The notes below the pieces were generated by a model that did no database searches, was not told where the DNA came from, and was given only the letters and a program-made list of their open reading frames with translations. A DNA stretch of 64,000 bases, taken from Bacteroides sp. (lineage in GTDB: Bacteria > Bacteroidota > Bacteroidia > Bacteroidales > Muribaculaceae). Made by a program: the position numbers and the translations under genes. Position 1 is the first letter of the stretch; every line of letters begins with the position of its first letter. Location of the stretch: NCBI GenBank assembly GCA_014802175.1, contig JAAVCU010000018.1:71741-135740 (forward strand). The letters run 5' to 3'. Of this stretch, positions 39,602 through 48,509 are shown one piece after another.

Positions 39602-42336
39602 TACTTTTTGTTTTCAGGGAGCTGTCCTTCCAGCTCTGTTATTTTTTGTTTGTAAATAGCAATCATACGACGAATTGCATCGTAATCACTTCCATTATTA
39701 GTCACTGGTGTAACTGTTGTTACAGGAGAATTAGTCTGAATTGGTTTTTCAATCAAGATACTCTTATCCGTTCCAACCGCAATAACATCTGAAGCCGGAC
39801 TAATCCATGATGCGGGTGTGTCACCAGCTGCTGTGGGCATATCTAAATCTGGTACCGGTGGCATTTGTCTTGCCGTTGGCGCGGAAAAATCACCTTTTTT
39901 CACGGCGTCCAAAGCTAAATTTACTTGAACCATTGGGGGCATGTTGCCAAAAACGTCACTCCCAGTCCTATAGAGAACATTCCTCGCTTGTTCAACTGAC
40001 AAATCTTTCTTCAATGACTTCATTAAAGCGACTGTCCCTGACACGATTGGAGCGGCCATACTTGTACCATCAAAGCTCCTGAAATTTTTGGTCGGGAAAG
40101 AGGAATAAATCTCTTTGCCTGGAGCAGATATATCTGTACACGGACCATAATTAGTAAAGTCTGTTGGATATAGTTTCTGATCTACCGCACCAACTGTTAT
40201 CGCTACAGCAGAACGATTTTCAGGAGGAATACTGGATAATATGTCATCATTCCCGGCTGCGAAAACTAATACTGTATTCTTATTGGCAGCAATCTTGCAA
40301 ACTCGATTCCATAGCTTTTCCGCATTTTTGAACTGAGTCTGTGCAATTTGACTCTGAAGCTCAACAGGTAATTGATTAAGACCTTGGAATGATGGTCCAA
40401 TGGATATGTTTACCACGTCTGCTCCTTTATGCACTGCATACATTACACCACTAACTAAAGCTGAGAGCGGGCAAATATTATTATCTATTACTTGAATGGG
40501 CATCAACATACAATCAGGTGCAATGCCAGCTGCTCCCTGATTAAGAAATTCAAGAGATCCAACTGCTAATCCAGCCGTATGAGTGCCATGTCCTCCGCCA
40601 TTACTTAGTTTGTTGTTCTGAGTATAGACGTTATAAGCGTTAACAATGCGACCATCAAACATAGGATGAGACGCATCAATTCCGTCGTCCACTATAGCTA
40701 CTGTTACATTGGAGCTACCCTTGGTTATTTGCCATCCTTCTCTTGCCTTGACAGCGTTTAGATGCCATCCGGGAGATGAGACTGACGATCCACTTAAATG
40801 ACCGTTCAACTCATAAATCTCTTCATCAAATACTATAAACTTGTGATTAGGTAATTTAGAATTTATAGTACGTCTGATTTCATCTCTTTCACTTTCAGGA
40901 ATCTCAATAAGTAAGGACTTAACATCTCTATCAAAGCCAATGATACGATATTTATCCTGTGGATAAACTTTTTTGAAATCTTCTGCAAGCGCATCTACAT
41001 TATCATTATCGTTTTCTAAAAATAGGAAAAGACGATTGGCAATGACCGGAGGAACACCAGGTTCCCTAATAATCGGTGGGAGGTCTCCGTCTTCACCTCT
41101 CACAGGGGCTACTATAGATGTTTCATCAGGGAGTTTACCATTATGCAATGATATAGGTCGAACTTCTCCATTATCATCTATTGTATCACCAGCCGCAGTT
41201 ACAATTTTAGCGGATTCATCGACACCATTCACAGAACGAGAGCAGCTATGACATCCCTTAAAGAGCCAAGATATCAGTAAAAGCAATATTAAGGCTAACA
41301 ATGCCCAAAGAAGCCATTTAAGACAACCTCTACCTGTAAGCCATAACCAAATTTTTTTATACCATGGTATATTTTTTTCATATAATGCATTAAAGGAAAT
41401 ATCACCTTTAATCAATGATGCTAGAGGATTGACATCCCACCCTTTAAATGTAAAACCTTTTTTAGGGGTTACTGTCGGAACTTCACTTAATGAAAGTCTG
41501 GAACCTATCGGTTTTGTAATAACCGATTTCCCTTCAATTATTCCGTCATTGCCTGCATTAAAACTGCAAGTTGCATATTGCTGCTCTTGAGTCTCAGGAG
41601 AGAAAACAGGCGGTATAGCTGGAGGCTTGATGACTTCATCATACTCGGCAACAAATGTTGCATCAGATGTTACCTTCATCCCGAGAGGATTGGGCGTCCA
41701 ACCCTTAAATGAGAAACCTTCTGATGTGACAACATTTGGAATATCATTAGATGATATTTCAGCGCCTTCGGGAAGTAAGATATGACCGCCAATTTTTGAC
41801 GAGAAAACGCCATGGTCTCCAACATCAAAAGTAAGTTTATACTTTGTAATCGATGGTGACTCATGTACAAGTTCACCTTTACTAACATGTTTTCGAGTAT
41901 CTGGTGTCATTCCCCAGGCGACCACGAAAACTTTATCATCACAGCAAAAAATGAAGTCATCATCAATATATCGCAGAACACATGCCATTACTTGCAATTC
42001 CTCACCATAGAGATTGTCAAGAACGTGCTTGTAATGATTAAGGGTCGTATCCTTAATACGTTGATATTTATCTTTTTTACTATTTTTTAACTTAGATAAA
42101 ATTTCCGGTGTTTCCACCCATTCATCAATATACCAATTGACAGCATCATCACTTACTGAATAATCAGGTGCCGCAATGAAATGGATGTATTTGGGATCGA
42201 TATGTTTATTTAATATGCTATAAACGCTCTCATAACGTTTATACAATGGATCACGTCCTATTCCCTGATAATCTGTGAAATCACAGACATCAGTACTTCC
42301 AACCTTTCTCTTTCCTATAAAAGTATGTTTATCCAT
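39601..42336 (-). CDS. Transmembrane S8 family (subtilisin-like) serine protease with InlB-type repeats
   Basis: Catalytic triad blocks VAIVDDGIDASHP, GGGHGTHTAG, FDGTSMAAPIVSG; two FKGW repeats; central TM LKWLLWALLALILLLLISWLF. Confidence 0.9.
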   Translation of the reverse strand: MDKHTFIGKRKVGSTDVCDFTDYQGIGRDPLYKRYESVYSILNKHIDPKYIHFIAAPDYSVSDDAVNWYIDEWVETPEILSKLKNSKKDKYQRIKDTTLNHYKHVLDNLYGEELQVMACVLRYIDDDFIFCCDDKVFVVAWGMTPDTRKHVSKGELVHESPSITKYKLTFDVGDHGVFSSKIGGHILLPEGAEISSNDIPNVVTSEGFSFKGWTPNPLGMKVTSDATFVAEYDEVIKPPAIPPVFSPETQEQQYATCSFNAGNDGIIEGKSVITKPIGSRLSLSEVPTVTPKKGFTFKGWDVNPLASLIKGDISFNALYEKNIPWYKKIWLWLTGRGCLKWLLWALLALILLLLISWLFKGCHSCSRSVNGVDESAKIVTAAGDTIDDNGEVRPISLHNGKLPDETSIVAPVRGEDGDLPPIIREPGVPPVIANRLFLFLENDNDNVDALAEDFKKVYPQDKYRIIGFDRDVKSLLIEIPESERDEIRRTINSKLPNHKFIVFDEEIYELNGHLSGSSVSSPGWHLNAVKAREGWQITKGSSNVTVAIVDDGIDASHPMFDGRIVNAYNVYTQNNKLSNGGGHGTHTAGLAVGSLEFLNQGAAGIAPDCMLMPIQVIDNNICPLSALVSGVMYAVHKGADVVNISIGPSFQGLNQLPVELQSQIAQTQFKNAEKLWNRVCKIAANKNTVLVFAAGNDDILSSIPPENRSAVAITVGAVDQKLYPTDFTNYGPCTDISAPGKEIYSSFPTKNFRSFDGTSMAAPIVSGTVALMKSLKKDLSVEQARNVLYRTGSDVFGNMPPMVQVNLALDAVKKGDFSAPTARQMPPVPDLDMPTAAGDTPASWISPASDVIAVGTDKSILIEKPIQTNSPVTTVTPVTNNGSDYDAIRRMIAIYKQKITELEGQLPENKK

Positions 42337-42338
42337 AA

Positions 42339-45158
42339 TTACATCGAATAAAGTGGTTGTGAACGTTCAATCAAATTTTTTACTCTCTCATTACAGATAG
42401 GATCGCAATGAGAGATATCTGAAGAGTATATCAATCCTATAATAACCAGATTCTCCCATCTTTGATAGTTATTCCAAAAAGGAAGTTGACGTAGTATAGA
42501 CATATCAATGTGTCCTTGATTCACAATCTTAGCACAGTCGTCAAATATTTTAAGAGTATCTACCAAAGATTGTGATTTACGGGTGTTATCCCATCCTGCC
42601 GGAGAAAAATCGACCGGTAGTTTACAATTCTGAGCTTTAGTCTTTAATTCGTCAATTTCACCATCTGACATATAGGAACGCCCTATATTACTCACAAAGT
42701 TATTCAATGTAAGTGCGGCATAATCGCCTATAGCATTTGGCTGTTCATTTTCTGCGAAGATTTCTGTATATCTTGTTATTTTCTCAGAAATAACTTCTCT
42801 AACTCCCATCTTATTGAATAGGTTTATGAGCATAAACACTACCTCATCAGCGTGGGGAAGGCTTTTAACAATATTTTGAGCGGTAGCATTTAGATGCTCA
42901 ATCCAGTAATCAACTATGTGTTTAGTGATCACATCTCCAATTGATGATAATGTACGAATTTCTTTGGATAATACATCTTCTAACTCAAATCCTTGAGATT
43001 TAATGTATTCCGATAAATCTTCTTCGGTATCTAAAATATAGTAACTTAATAATTTATCAACTTTCACTTCTCGTGGATCTGATATGTCTATTCCAGCACT
43101 TGCGCGAATAAACTTAATTGGACCCATATCAACCGGTGCATCCGTATGCAAGACGAGAATATCGTATGCAATGTTTCTTAATACTTCAGGACTTACCATG
43201 AGAGAATCAAGAATGCGTCCAAAGATAGCCGGATTTGTTGCCACATTGTGCATCAAAGACCGTCTAATGTCGCCTGCGATCAATCTGGCCTTTTTGTTTT
43301 TTGATTCAGTATCTTCCGGTTCGTAGAACACTTGTAAAGAATTGATTAAATCCTTCTTAAGTGTTTCTAATTGAGAGAGGTATCTTTCTTTGCGTGCCTT
43401 TTCAAGAACCATAGATATTGAGTCGAGGTCACGAATAATAGCCTTTGATCCATCATTATTCACAGTAGCAATCTCAGACCAAACTTTTTTGGGGTCTGAA
43501 AAGTGTTTTTGAACAAAGTTATTGCGTATGAAACTATCTTTTAGTTTATCAAAATAATCGGGATAGTCAGGATGTATGCATACTGAGATTTCAGGAGACT
43601 TAATAGCGCCATCACTATAACCACAGAATAAACCATTTTTCCCGGACCAATAGAAGTCTCGAAGAGGATATATGTTCTTAAAAGGTGATATCCCCCCCGA
43701 AGCCGTAACAACCCATTCATCCAACCATTTATTAGGTTTGATGATTTCTGGGAACACTGTGTCAAATCTATTCCAGTGCTTATCCAGACTTTCTAAACTA
43801 TCAGGTTTATCAGCCTTAGTTCGTTCAAGATCAATATTAAATTTTGTTGCAACAAGAAACAAGGGAGCTATTCCATTTGTAAGATGAAGCACTTTGGCTC
43901 TCTCCTCAGGAGTTATACCAATATTTTCTTCTATCCAATTATTAACTGTTTCACCAATGGTAGGCTCTGCCTTTTGATCATTGTGATGACAGAAAAGAAC
44001 ACTGCTTATTTGAAGCGATCGTGAATACTTATTAAACAAGTATGCAACTTTTCCTCGTCTAAGCATTTTAGATAGGACGGTACTTATTTCACTCTCCTTG
44101 TATTTTTCGCGCGAACGAGCACCAGGAAAGTCCAAGAGATCCATATCTCTGAGAAACTTCCTATCATTTGCGAGTGATTCAGGTAACTCGAAGGTAAGCT
44201 CTGCTATAAGAGCTGAGAGTTCACCTTTACTATAGTTTTCTGCGAGAAGATGACCAACTGCATCATAAACATTTGTAAAATTGTCGTCATTGCCAGTGTC
44301 GGAACATACGCCACACACAGAATCTAGCCATTCAATTTTCAAAAGTGTACCTTTTGATCTTAAAACTGCATCAAATGGCACATATACTTCTTGTTTAAAA
44401 CGAAGTTTCTTGTATGCATTTATTAACGTTGCAAATAGTCGGTTTATCTCTGAATTTTTATTCCAAATAAGGCTAAAAACATCCACCCATTTATCATAAG
44501 GGACGTTTTGAATTATAGTTGAGACTACTTTACAAAAATTTGATTGATATATTGCAGCAGCATTGTTTCCAATAACATCTTTAATATAATCGTTTATATC
44601 TCTAATGTCATCCTCTGAAATTATGTCATGCTGCTTCTGTTTACCATTCCAGAAAGATTGTAATCCTTCCAGCTCGCGATTTATGACATCAGATGTCAGT
44701 GCTGTATCAAGATTTATCTTTATATCATTATAGTATGAATCCGCAAGGAGAAGTATAATATCTACAACGGACAGGTTCAAAATTTTTATAAGACTGTTAT
44801 CTGCAAGCGCTCCTTTCTCAATGGTAAAGCGTGTAATAACACCAGTCGATTCAATTTTAGCATTATTACCTCCACTAGGATTTAAATCATCAATGAAACT
44901 ATATAGCTCACCATTGTTTTCAATCAGGAACGGTTTGTCCGGAGAAGACAGTAAACTGCTCATCAGATAAGATTTACCTACCTGACTTTCACCGTAAGCA
45001 GCAACAGAACAATTTCCCGTTAAAGCTTTTCGTATCTTAGATAGTTTCCTTCGATACTCTTTGAACTGTTCTGCTGGGAAGGAATCCTTACCAAATTCCT
45101 TTGCCCATAAAAGAGAATCATTTATGATGCTTATATGTTTATCGATATCTTGTATCAT
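42339..45158 (-). CDS. SrfC-like P-loop protein (putative virulence factor family)
   Basis: G1 AAYGESQVGKSYLMSSLL, G3 MDLLDFPGARSREK, LFLVATKFNID; immediately downstream of the SrfB-like gene. Confidence 0.65.
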   Translation of the reverse strand: MIQDIDKHISIINDSLLWAKEFGKDSFPAEQFKEYRRKLSKIRKALTGNCSVAAYGESQVGKSYLMSSLLSSPDKPFLIENNGELYSFIDDLNPSGGNNAKIESTGVITRFTIEKGALADNSLIKILNLSVVDIILLLADSYYNDIKINLDTALTSDVINRELEGLQSFWNGKQKQHDIISEDDIRDINDYIKDVIGNNAAAIYQSNFCKVVSTIIQNVPYDKWVDVFSLIWNKNSEINRLFATLINAYKKLRFKQEVYVPFDAVLRSKGTLLKIEWLDSVCGVCSDTGNDDNFTNVYDAVGHLLAENYSKGELSALIAELTFELPESLANDRKFLRDMDLLDFPGARSREKYKESEISTVLSKMLRRGKVAYLFNKYSRSLQISSVLFCHHNDQKAEPTIGETVNNWIEENIGITPEERAKVLHLTNGIAPLFLVATKFNIDLERTKADKPDSLESLDKHWNRFDTVFPEIIKPNKWLDEWVVTASGGISPFKNIYPLRDFYWSGKNGLFCGYSDGAIKSPEISVCIHPDYPDYFDKLKDSFIRNNFVQKHFSDPKKVWSEIATVNNDGSKAIIRDLDSISMVLEKARKERYLSQLETLKKDLINSLQVFYEPEDTESKNKKARLIAGDIRRSLMHNVATNPAIFGRILDSLMVSPEVLRNIAYDILVLHTDAPVDMGPIKFIRASAGIDISDPREVKVDKLLSYYILDTEEDLSEYIKSQGFELEDVLSKEIRTLSSIGDVITKHIVDYWIEHLNATAQNIVKSLPHADEVVFMLINLFNKMGVREVISEKITRYTEIFAENEQPNAIGDYAALTLNNFVSNIGRSYMSDGEIDELKTKAQNCKLPVDFSPAGWDNTRKSQSLVDTLKIFDDCAKIVNQGHIDMSILRQLPFWNNYQRWENLVIIGLIYSSDISHCDPICNERVKNLIERSQPLYSM

Positions 45159-45162
45159 AATC

Positions 45163-48100
45163 TTAAAAATTGAATGATCCGGAATCTAACCAATATTTCT
45201 CATCTGCTCCAAGACTCTGAATATGAATCTCTACATTTCCATCTATTACATCATTACCATCTTTATCAAGTATGGATGATATAGTAAGCAGTTCTTTGTC
45301 TTTCAAATCTCTATCAATCGTCAGTTTAAAAGGCATACGCTTCTTTAACTGGTCAATTTGTTCATTAACCAACGATTGCACTTTAGCATCTGTTAATGTT
45401 GTACCATCATTGAGGATAGCCTTTTTTCTTACTCTATCAGCAATCTTATGACGATTAAAATCAATTGTATAAAGAGCACGGTAAGGATATGTGTCGAGAC
45501 CTAACTGACGAACATTCAAAAATGTTGGTATTCGGCTAACTGTCAAGTCTCCTTGAGCTTGTTCTGGCGTGATAAAGTAGTCTATCGGTTGTCCTTCACG
45601 GGATGCTTCTATGTAATTTACCGTGGATTTAAGTCCGTCTTTTAATTTATCAAGGTTAATTACAAACTTATTGAGATTAGATAACTCAGAAGCATAGAGC
45701 CCAATTACTCCTCCCATAGCGACTATCGTTTTAGGATTAGTTATTGAGCCTGTGTTATTGTCAAATGGGTACCAATCACCGACATAGTAATTGTTAAGCA
45801 TTATCAAACGATTAGGAGATACGGCGTAATATTTCAAGAAAATATCTCTAATTGCAGGAAGAGATGACGGTCTTCCTGAAAGAAGTACAATATCGCAAGC
45901 ATAAGCATACATTATTGTGGCTATCTTCTTTAGTAAGGGTTCAAACTCTCTTTCGACAATTTTTGATACTTCATTATTATTAAACTTCCATTCAAGTTTT
46001 GTAATATCAATACCTGTCTTTTCGAGAAAGCCTTTAATAATGGCAGCGTTAGGGGGGCAGTCTGCGAAGACATCGTCATATCTCACGATACAATCCTTGT
46101 GGTTATCCTTTAGTAATTCTAAAAAATAGCACATTAGAGGTACAGAATACTGAATATTGAAATCTTTCCTCAAAATTCTATCAGCGACAGATTGCCCATT
46201 ATGATCCGGTCCAAAGAAATTTTTAATTTCTTGTCGGTATTGTGGAGACGGAAGATGTTTTAAGGCCTGACGAAAAGCGCTATCTTCATTAAGAAGCATA
46301 ACATTTTTAATCAGCCCATTAAGCATGTCATCTCCGGCAAAATAGAAACTATCATAAAATAATGGTTCAGGTGTAATAGTAGTAACATCACCTTTTTCAT
46401 AAGTATATCTACTTATCATTAGATCTGATGTACCTGCACCAATATCCAAAGAGCCAACTGTTAGCGAATGTTGAGTTTCGCCTTCCTCAATTTTGCCATA
46501 AAGATTAAAAAATTCGCTACAGCACCCTTTATATTTATGTCCGACCTCACCGTACATAAACACTAGTTGAGAACATGTTGCTTCGTCATAATACCATTCG
46601 GGATCCACGTCTTTCCGTGATTTTACCATTGGGATAACTTCAACCGAATTTTTTAAATCTTCAACACCATTAAAACGTAAAAATATTTTTACGGCATCCT
46701 GAGCACACTTCACCAATGCCTCTCGTTCTATTTTTGACATAGCGGTGGGGCAAGTGACAATAATACGCTTTACCTTACGTGGTAATTCTGGATAGCCAAA
46801 GCCTTCCTTTATAGATCTGTGTTTAAAGCTATTGATTTGAGAATGAGCTTGGACAAACATTTCAAGAAAGGATAAAGTCATTAAGGAGCGCCTTGAATAA
46901 TGAAAAGAGAGACCACCCTCTCCATTGACATCAAATTGTCCGTCACTCTTTAATTGTGATGTAATACCTTTCAAGTTAAGAATATGGTCATCTTTTTCTC
47001 CGGGTAAAACTAAAAATTGCCATTCTTCTTTGTTCGGTCTCCAATCCCACAAATATCTCTTGGGGCTTGAATATGTAGATAATGAATCAAGACGGTTTTC
47101 TATATTTGATGCTCGATGAATTAAGTCGTTAGCTTCCCTACCAAGCCTTACTAAACTCGGGTAAACAAATTGACGACTATCCACATGACCGAAGTCTCCA
47201 AAACTTGCCTTTCGAAATGCTAATCTCATATCAAAAGGTTCATTGTATGAGCGAAGAGCCACCCCTTCCTCTGTATCACTAAGTGTATTTGTAAAGTCAA
47301 TTAGTGAAAGCGGTCTAACTTGGTTGAAATTAGAATTATCCTCAATTAGAAGAGATGTAGTTCGAGAATTGCCAATATCAATAACCATATCGACATCCTT
47401 AACTTCAACATCGACATCTTTGTAGAGCTTTATTTTTGGGAAAAGCTCGTTCTTTGCCAAATAATTAATAATGAATAAATATGAGGCAGCATAGCTCATC
47501 TTTTTAATATTCGCACCTTTCAACTTAGATATACAAGTAATATTTGGGTGGACTATGTGCATTAGATGCTGATCAATATAACTCCATTTTTGACCGGTCG
47601 AGCAATAATCAAGCAAAAGAAGCTCATTACTGCATAGTGCCAAGTCAATATCCCTCCTAAACTTATCAGGGAAAACAGGATTTTCATTATTGATATCTTC
47701 CTCATAAGTTGCATGAGTATCGAATGCAATCAACACATCATATATTCTTTGTCCTTTCTCTTCTTTTAATGGAATTAGTTTGAAGCGAACCCAATTCAAT
47801 GGTCCGAATTTAAACTTTCGCTCTGTCCTCTTGAAAAAGTATGGAGCAGGTAACCATTCACCTTCAAAAGCCGATAATTTATTTTCTCTATCGCTAAAAG
47901 TTAAACTATATATTTCTCCTTTTACGCCAGGGCAAAGCTCATCATCTATTTTCAAGGGCATTATACCATCATGCTTCAACTCGTCAATATCCAATTCAGT
48001 ATTGGGATCTGATAAATATCCTTTTTTGAGTAAGTCAGCTTTTTTGTAATAAAGCGTACAATCCTCTGTGCATAACTCTTGAACCAACTCAAGTTTCCAT

Positions 48101-48219
48101 TCGCCACTATTTGTATCATACCACTCATGGTACCACTGTTTGTAGCGATCCTGAGTGTCTATCTTTAAGCGAAAGGCAAGCATCTGAATTCCGGAGTTTG
48201 CAATAAGCGAATATTCCAT
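45163..48219 (-). CDS. SrfB-like actin/Hsp70-fold ATPase
   Basis: Phosphate-1 DMVIDIGNSRTTSLLIE, phosphate-2 VGSLDIGAGTSDLMISRY, adenosine-like VLLSGRPSSLPAIRDIF; size similar to SrfB. Confidence 0.68.
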   Translation of the reverse strand: MEYSLIANSGIQMLAFRLKIDTQDRYKQWYHEWYDTNSGEWKLELVQELCTEDCTLYYKKADLLKKGYLSDPNTELDIDELKHDGIMPLKIDDELCPGVKGEIYSLTFSDRENKLSAFEGEWLPAPYFFKRTERKFKFGPLNWVRFKLIPLKEEKGQRIYDVLIAFDTHATYEEDINNENPVFPDKFRRDIDLALCSNELLLLDYCSTGQKWSYIDQHLMHIVHPNITCISKLKGANIKKMSYAASYLFIINYLAKNELFPKIKLYKDVDVEVKDVDMVIDIGNSRTTSLLIEDNSNFNQVRPLSLIDFTNTLSDTEEGVALRSYNEPFDMRLAFRKASFGDFGHVDSRQFVYPSLVRLGREANDLIHRASNIENRLDSLSTYSSPKRYLWDWRPNKEEWQFLVLPGEKDDHILNLKGITSQLKSDGQFDVNGEGGLSFHYSRRSLMTLSFLEMFVQAHSQINSFKHRSIKEGFGYPELPRKVKRIIVTCPTAMSKIEREALVKCAQDAVKIFLRFNGVEDLKNSVEVIPMVKSRKDVDPEWYYDEATCSQLVFMYGEVGHKYKGCCSEFFNLYGKIEEGETQHSLTVGSLDIGAGTSDLMISRYTYEKGDVTTITPEPLFYDSFYFAGDDMLNGLIKNVMLLNEDSAFRQALKHLPSPQYRQEIKNFFGPDHNGQSVADRILRKDFNIQYSVPLMCYFLELLKDNHKDCIVRYDDVFADCPPNAAIIKGFLEKTGIDITKLEWKFNNNEVSKIVEREFEPLLKKIATIMYAYACDIVLLSGRPSSLPAIRDIFLKYYAVSPNRLIMLNNYYVGDWYPFDNNTGSITNPKTIVAMGGVIGLYASELSNLNKFVINLDKLKDGLKSTVNYIEASREGQPIDYFITPEQAQGDLTVSRIPTFLNVRQLGLDTYPYRALYTIDFNRHKIADRVRKKAILNDGTTLTDAKVQSLVNEQIDQLKKRMPFKLTIDRDLKDKELLTISSILDKDGNDVIDGNVEIHIQSLGADEKYWLDSGSFNF

Positions 48220-48255
48220 TAGCGATTAGATAAATATTTGTGTTTACAAATTACG

Positions 48256-48273
48256 AATCTCTTAAAAAGAGAT
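48256..48273. repeat. Left inverted repeat of candidate invertible segment
   Basis: AATCTCTTAAAAAGAGAT; perfect reverse complement of 48433-48450. Confidence 0.9.
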
Positions 48274-48411
48274 TGGGATACTTAGTTAAGATGTTTAATT
48301 CCAGACATATAAGTAATTGTCAGATTAAAATTGCTCAACAAATAAGGTATAAATTGAATAATCCATCAAAACTTTTATATTCACAATCTTCCGAATTTCA
48401 AATAATTTCAT

Positions 48412-48419
48412 TAATTTTG
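48412..48419 (+). promoter_or_regulatory. Candidate -7 element inside the invertible segment, pointing away from the operon
   Basis: TAATTTTG matches TAnnTTTG; -33 region weak. Confidence 0.4.
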
Positions 48420-48432
48420 TAATGTTCTAATT

Positions 48433-48450
48433 ATCTCTTTTTAAGAGATT
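48433..48450. repeat. Right inverted repeat of candidate invertible segment
   Basis: ATCTCTTTTTAAGAGATT = reverse complement of 48256-48273. Confidence 0.9.
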
Positions 48451-48461
48451 GGGATGGTTGC

Positions 48462-48506
48462 TAAACAAATAAAGCCCCGATTTCAGCAGGTCTGAAATCG
48501 GGGCTT
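48462..48506 (-). terminator. Terminator of the tyrosine recombinase gene
   Basis: AAGCCCCGATTTCAG-CAGGT-CTGAAATCGGGGCTT; on the minus strand followed by U-rich TATTTGTTT; begins 3 nt after the stop codon. Confidence 0.9.
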
Positions 48507-48509
48507 ACG

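Noticed and set aside
31974-48219. Type VI secretion or contractile injection system
   Set aside because: No sheath, tube, baseplate or ClpV-type proteins recognised among the nine products.
48256-48279. Hairpin as a transcription terminator
   Set aside because: No U-tract on either side, and the exact inverted partner at 48433-48450 fits a recombination site better.
48426-48506. Small RNA from the TAATTTTG promoter to the GC-rich hairpin
   Set aside because: On the plus strand the hairpin is not followed by a U-tract, whereas on the minus strand it is. It is better explained as the recombinase terminator.
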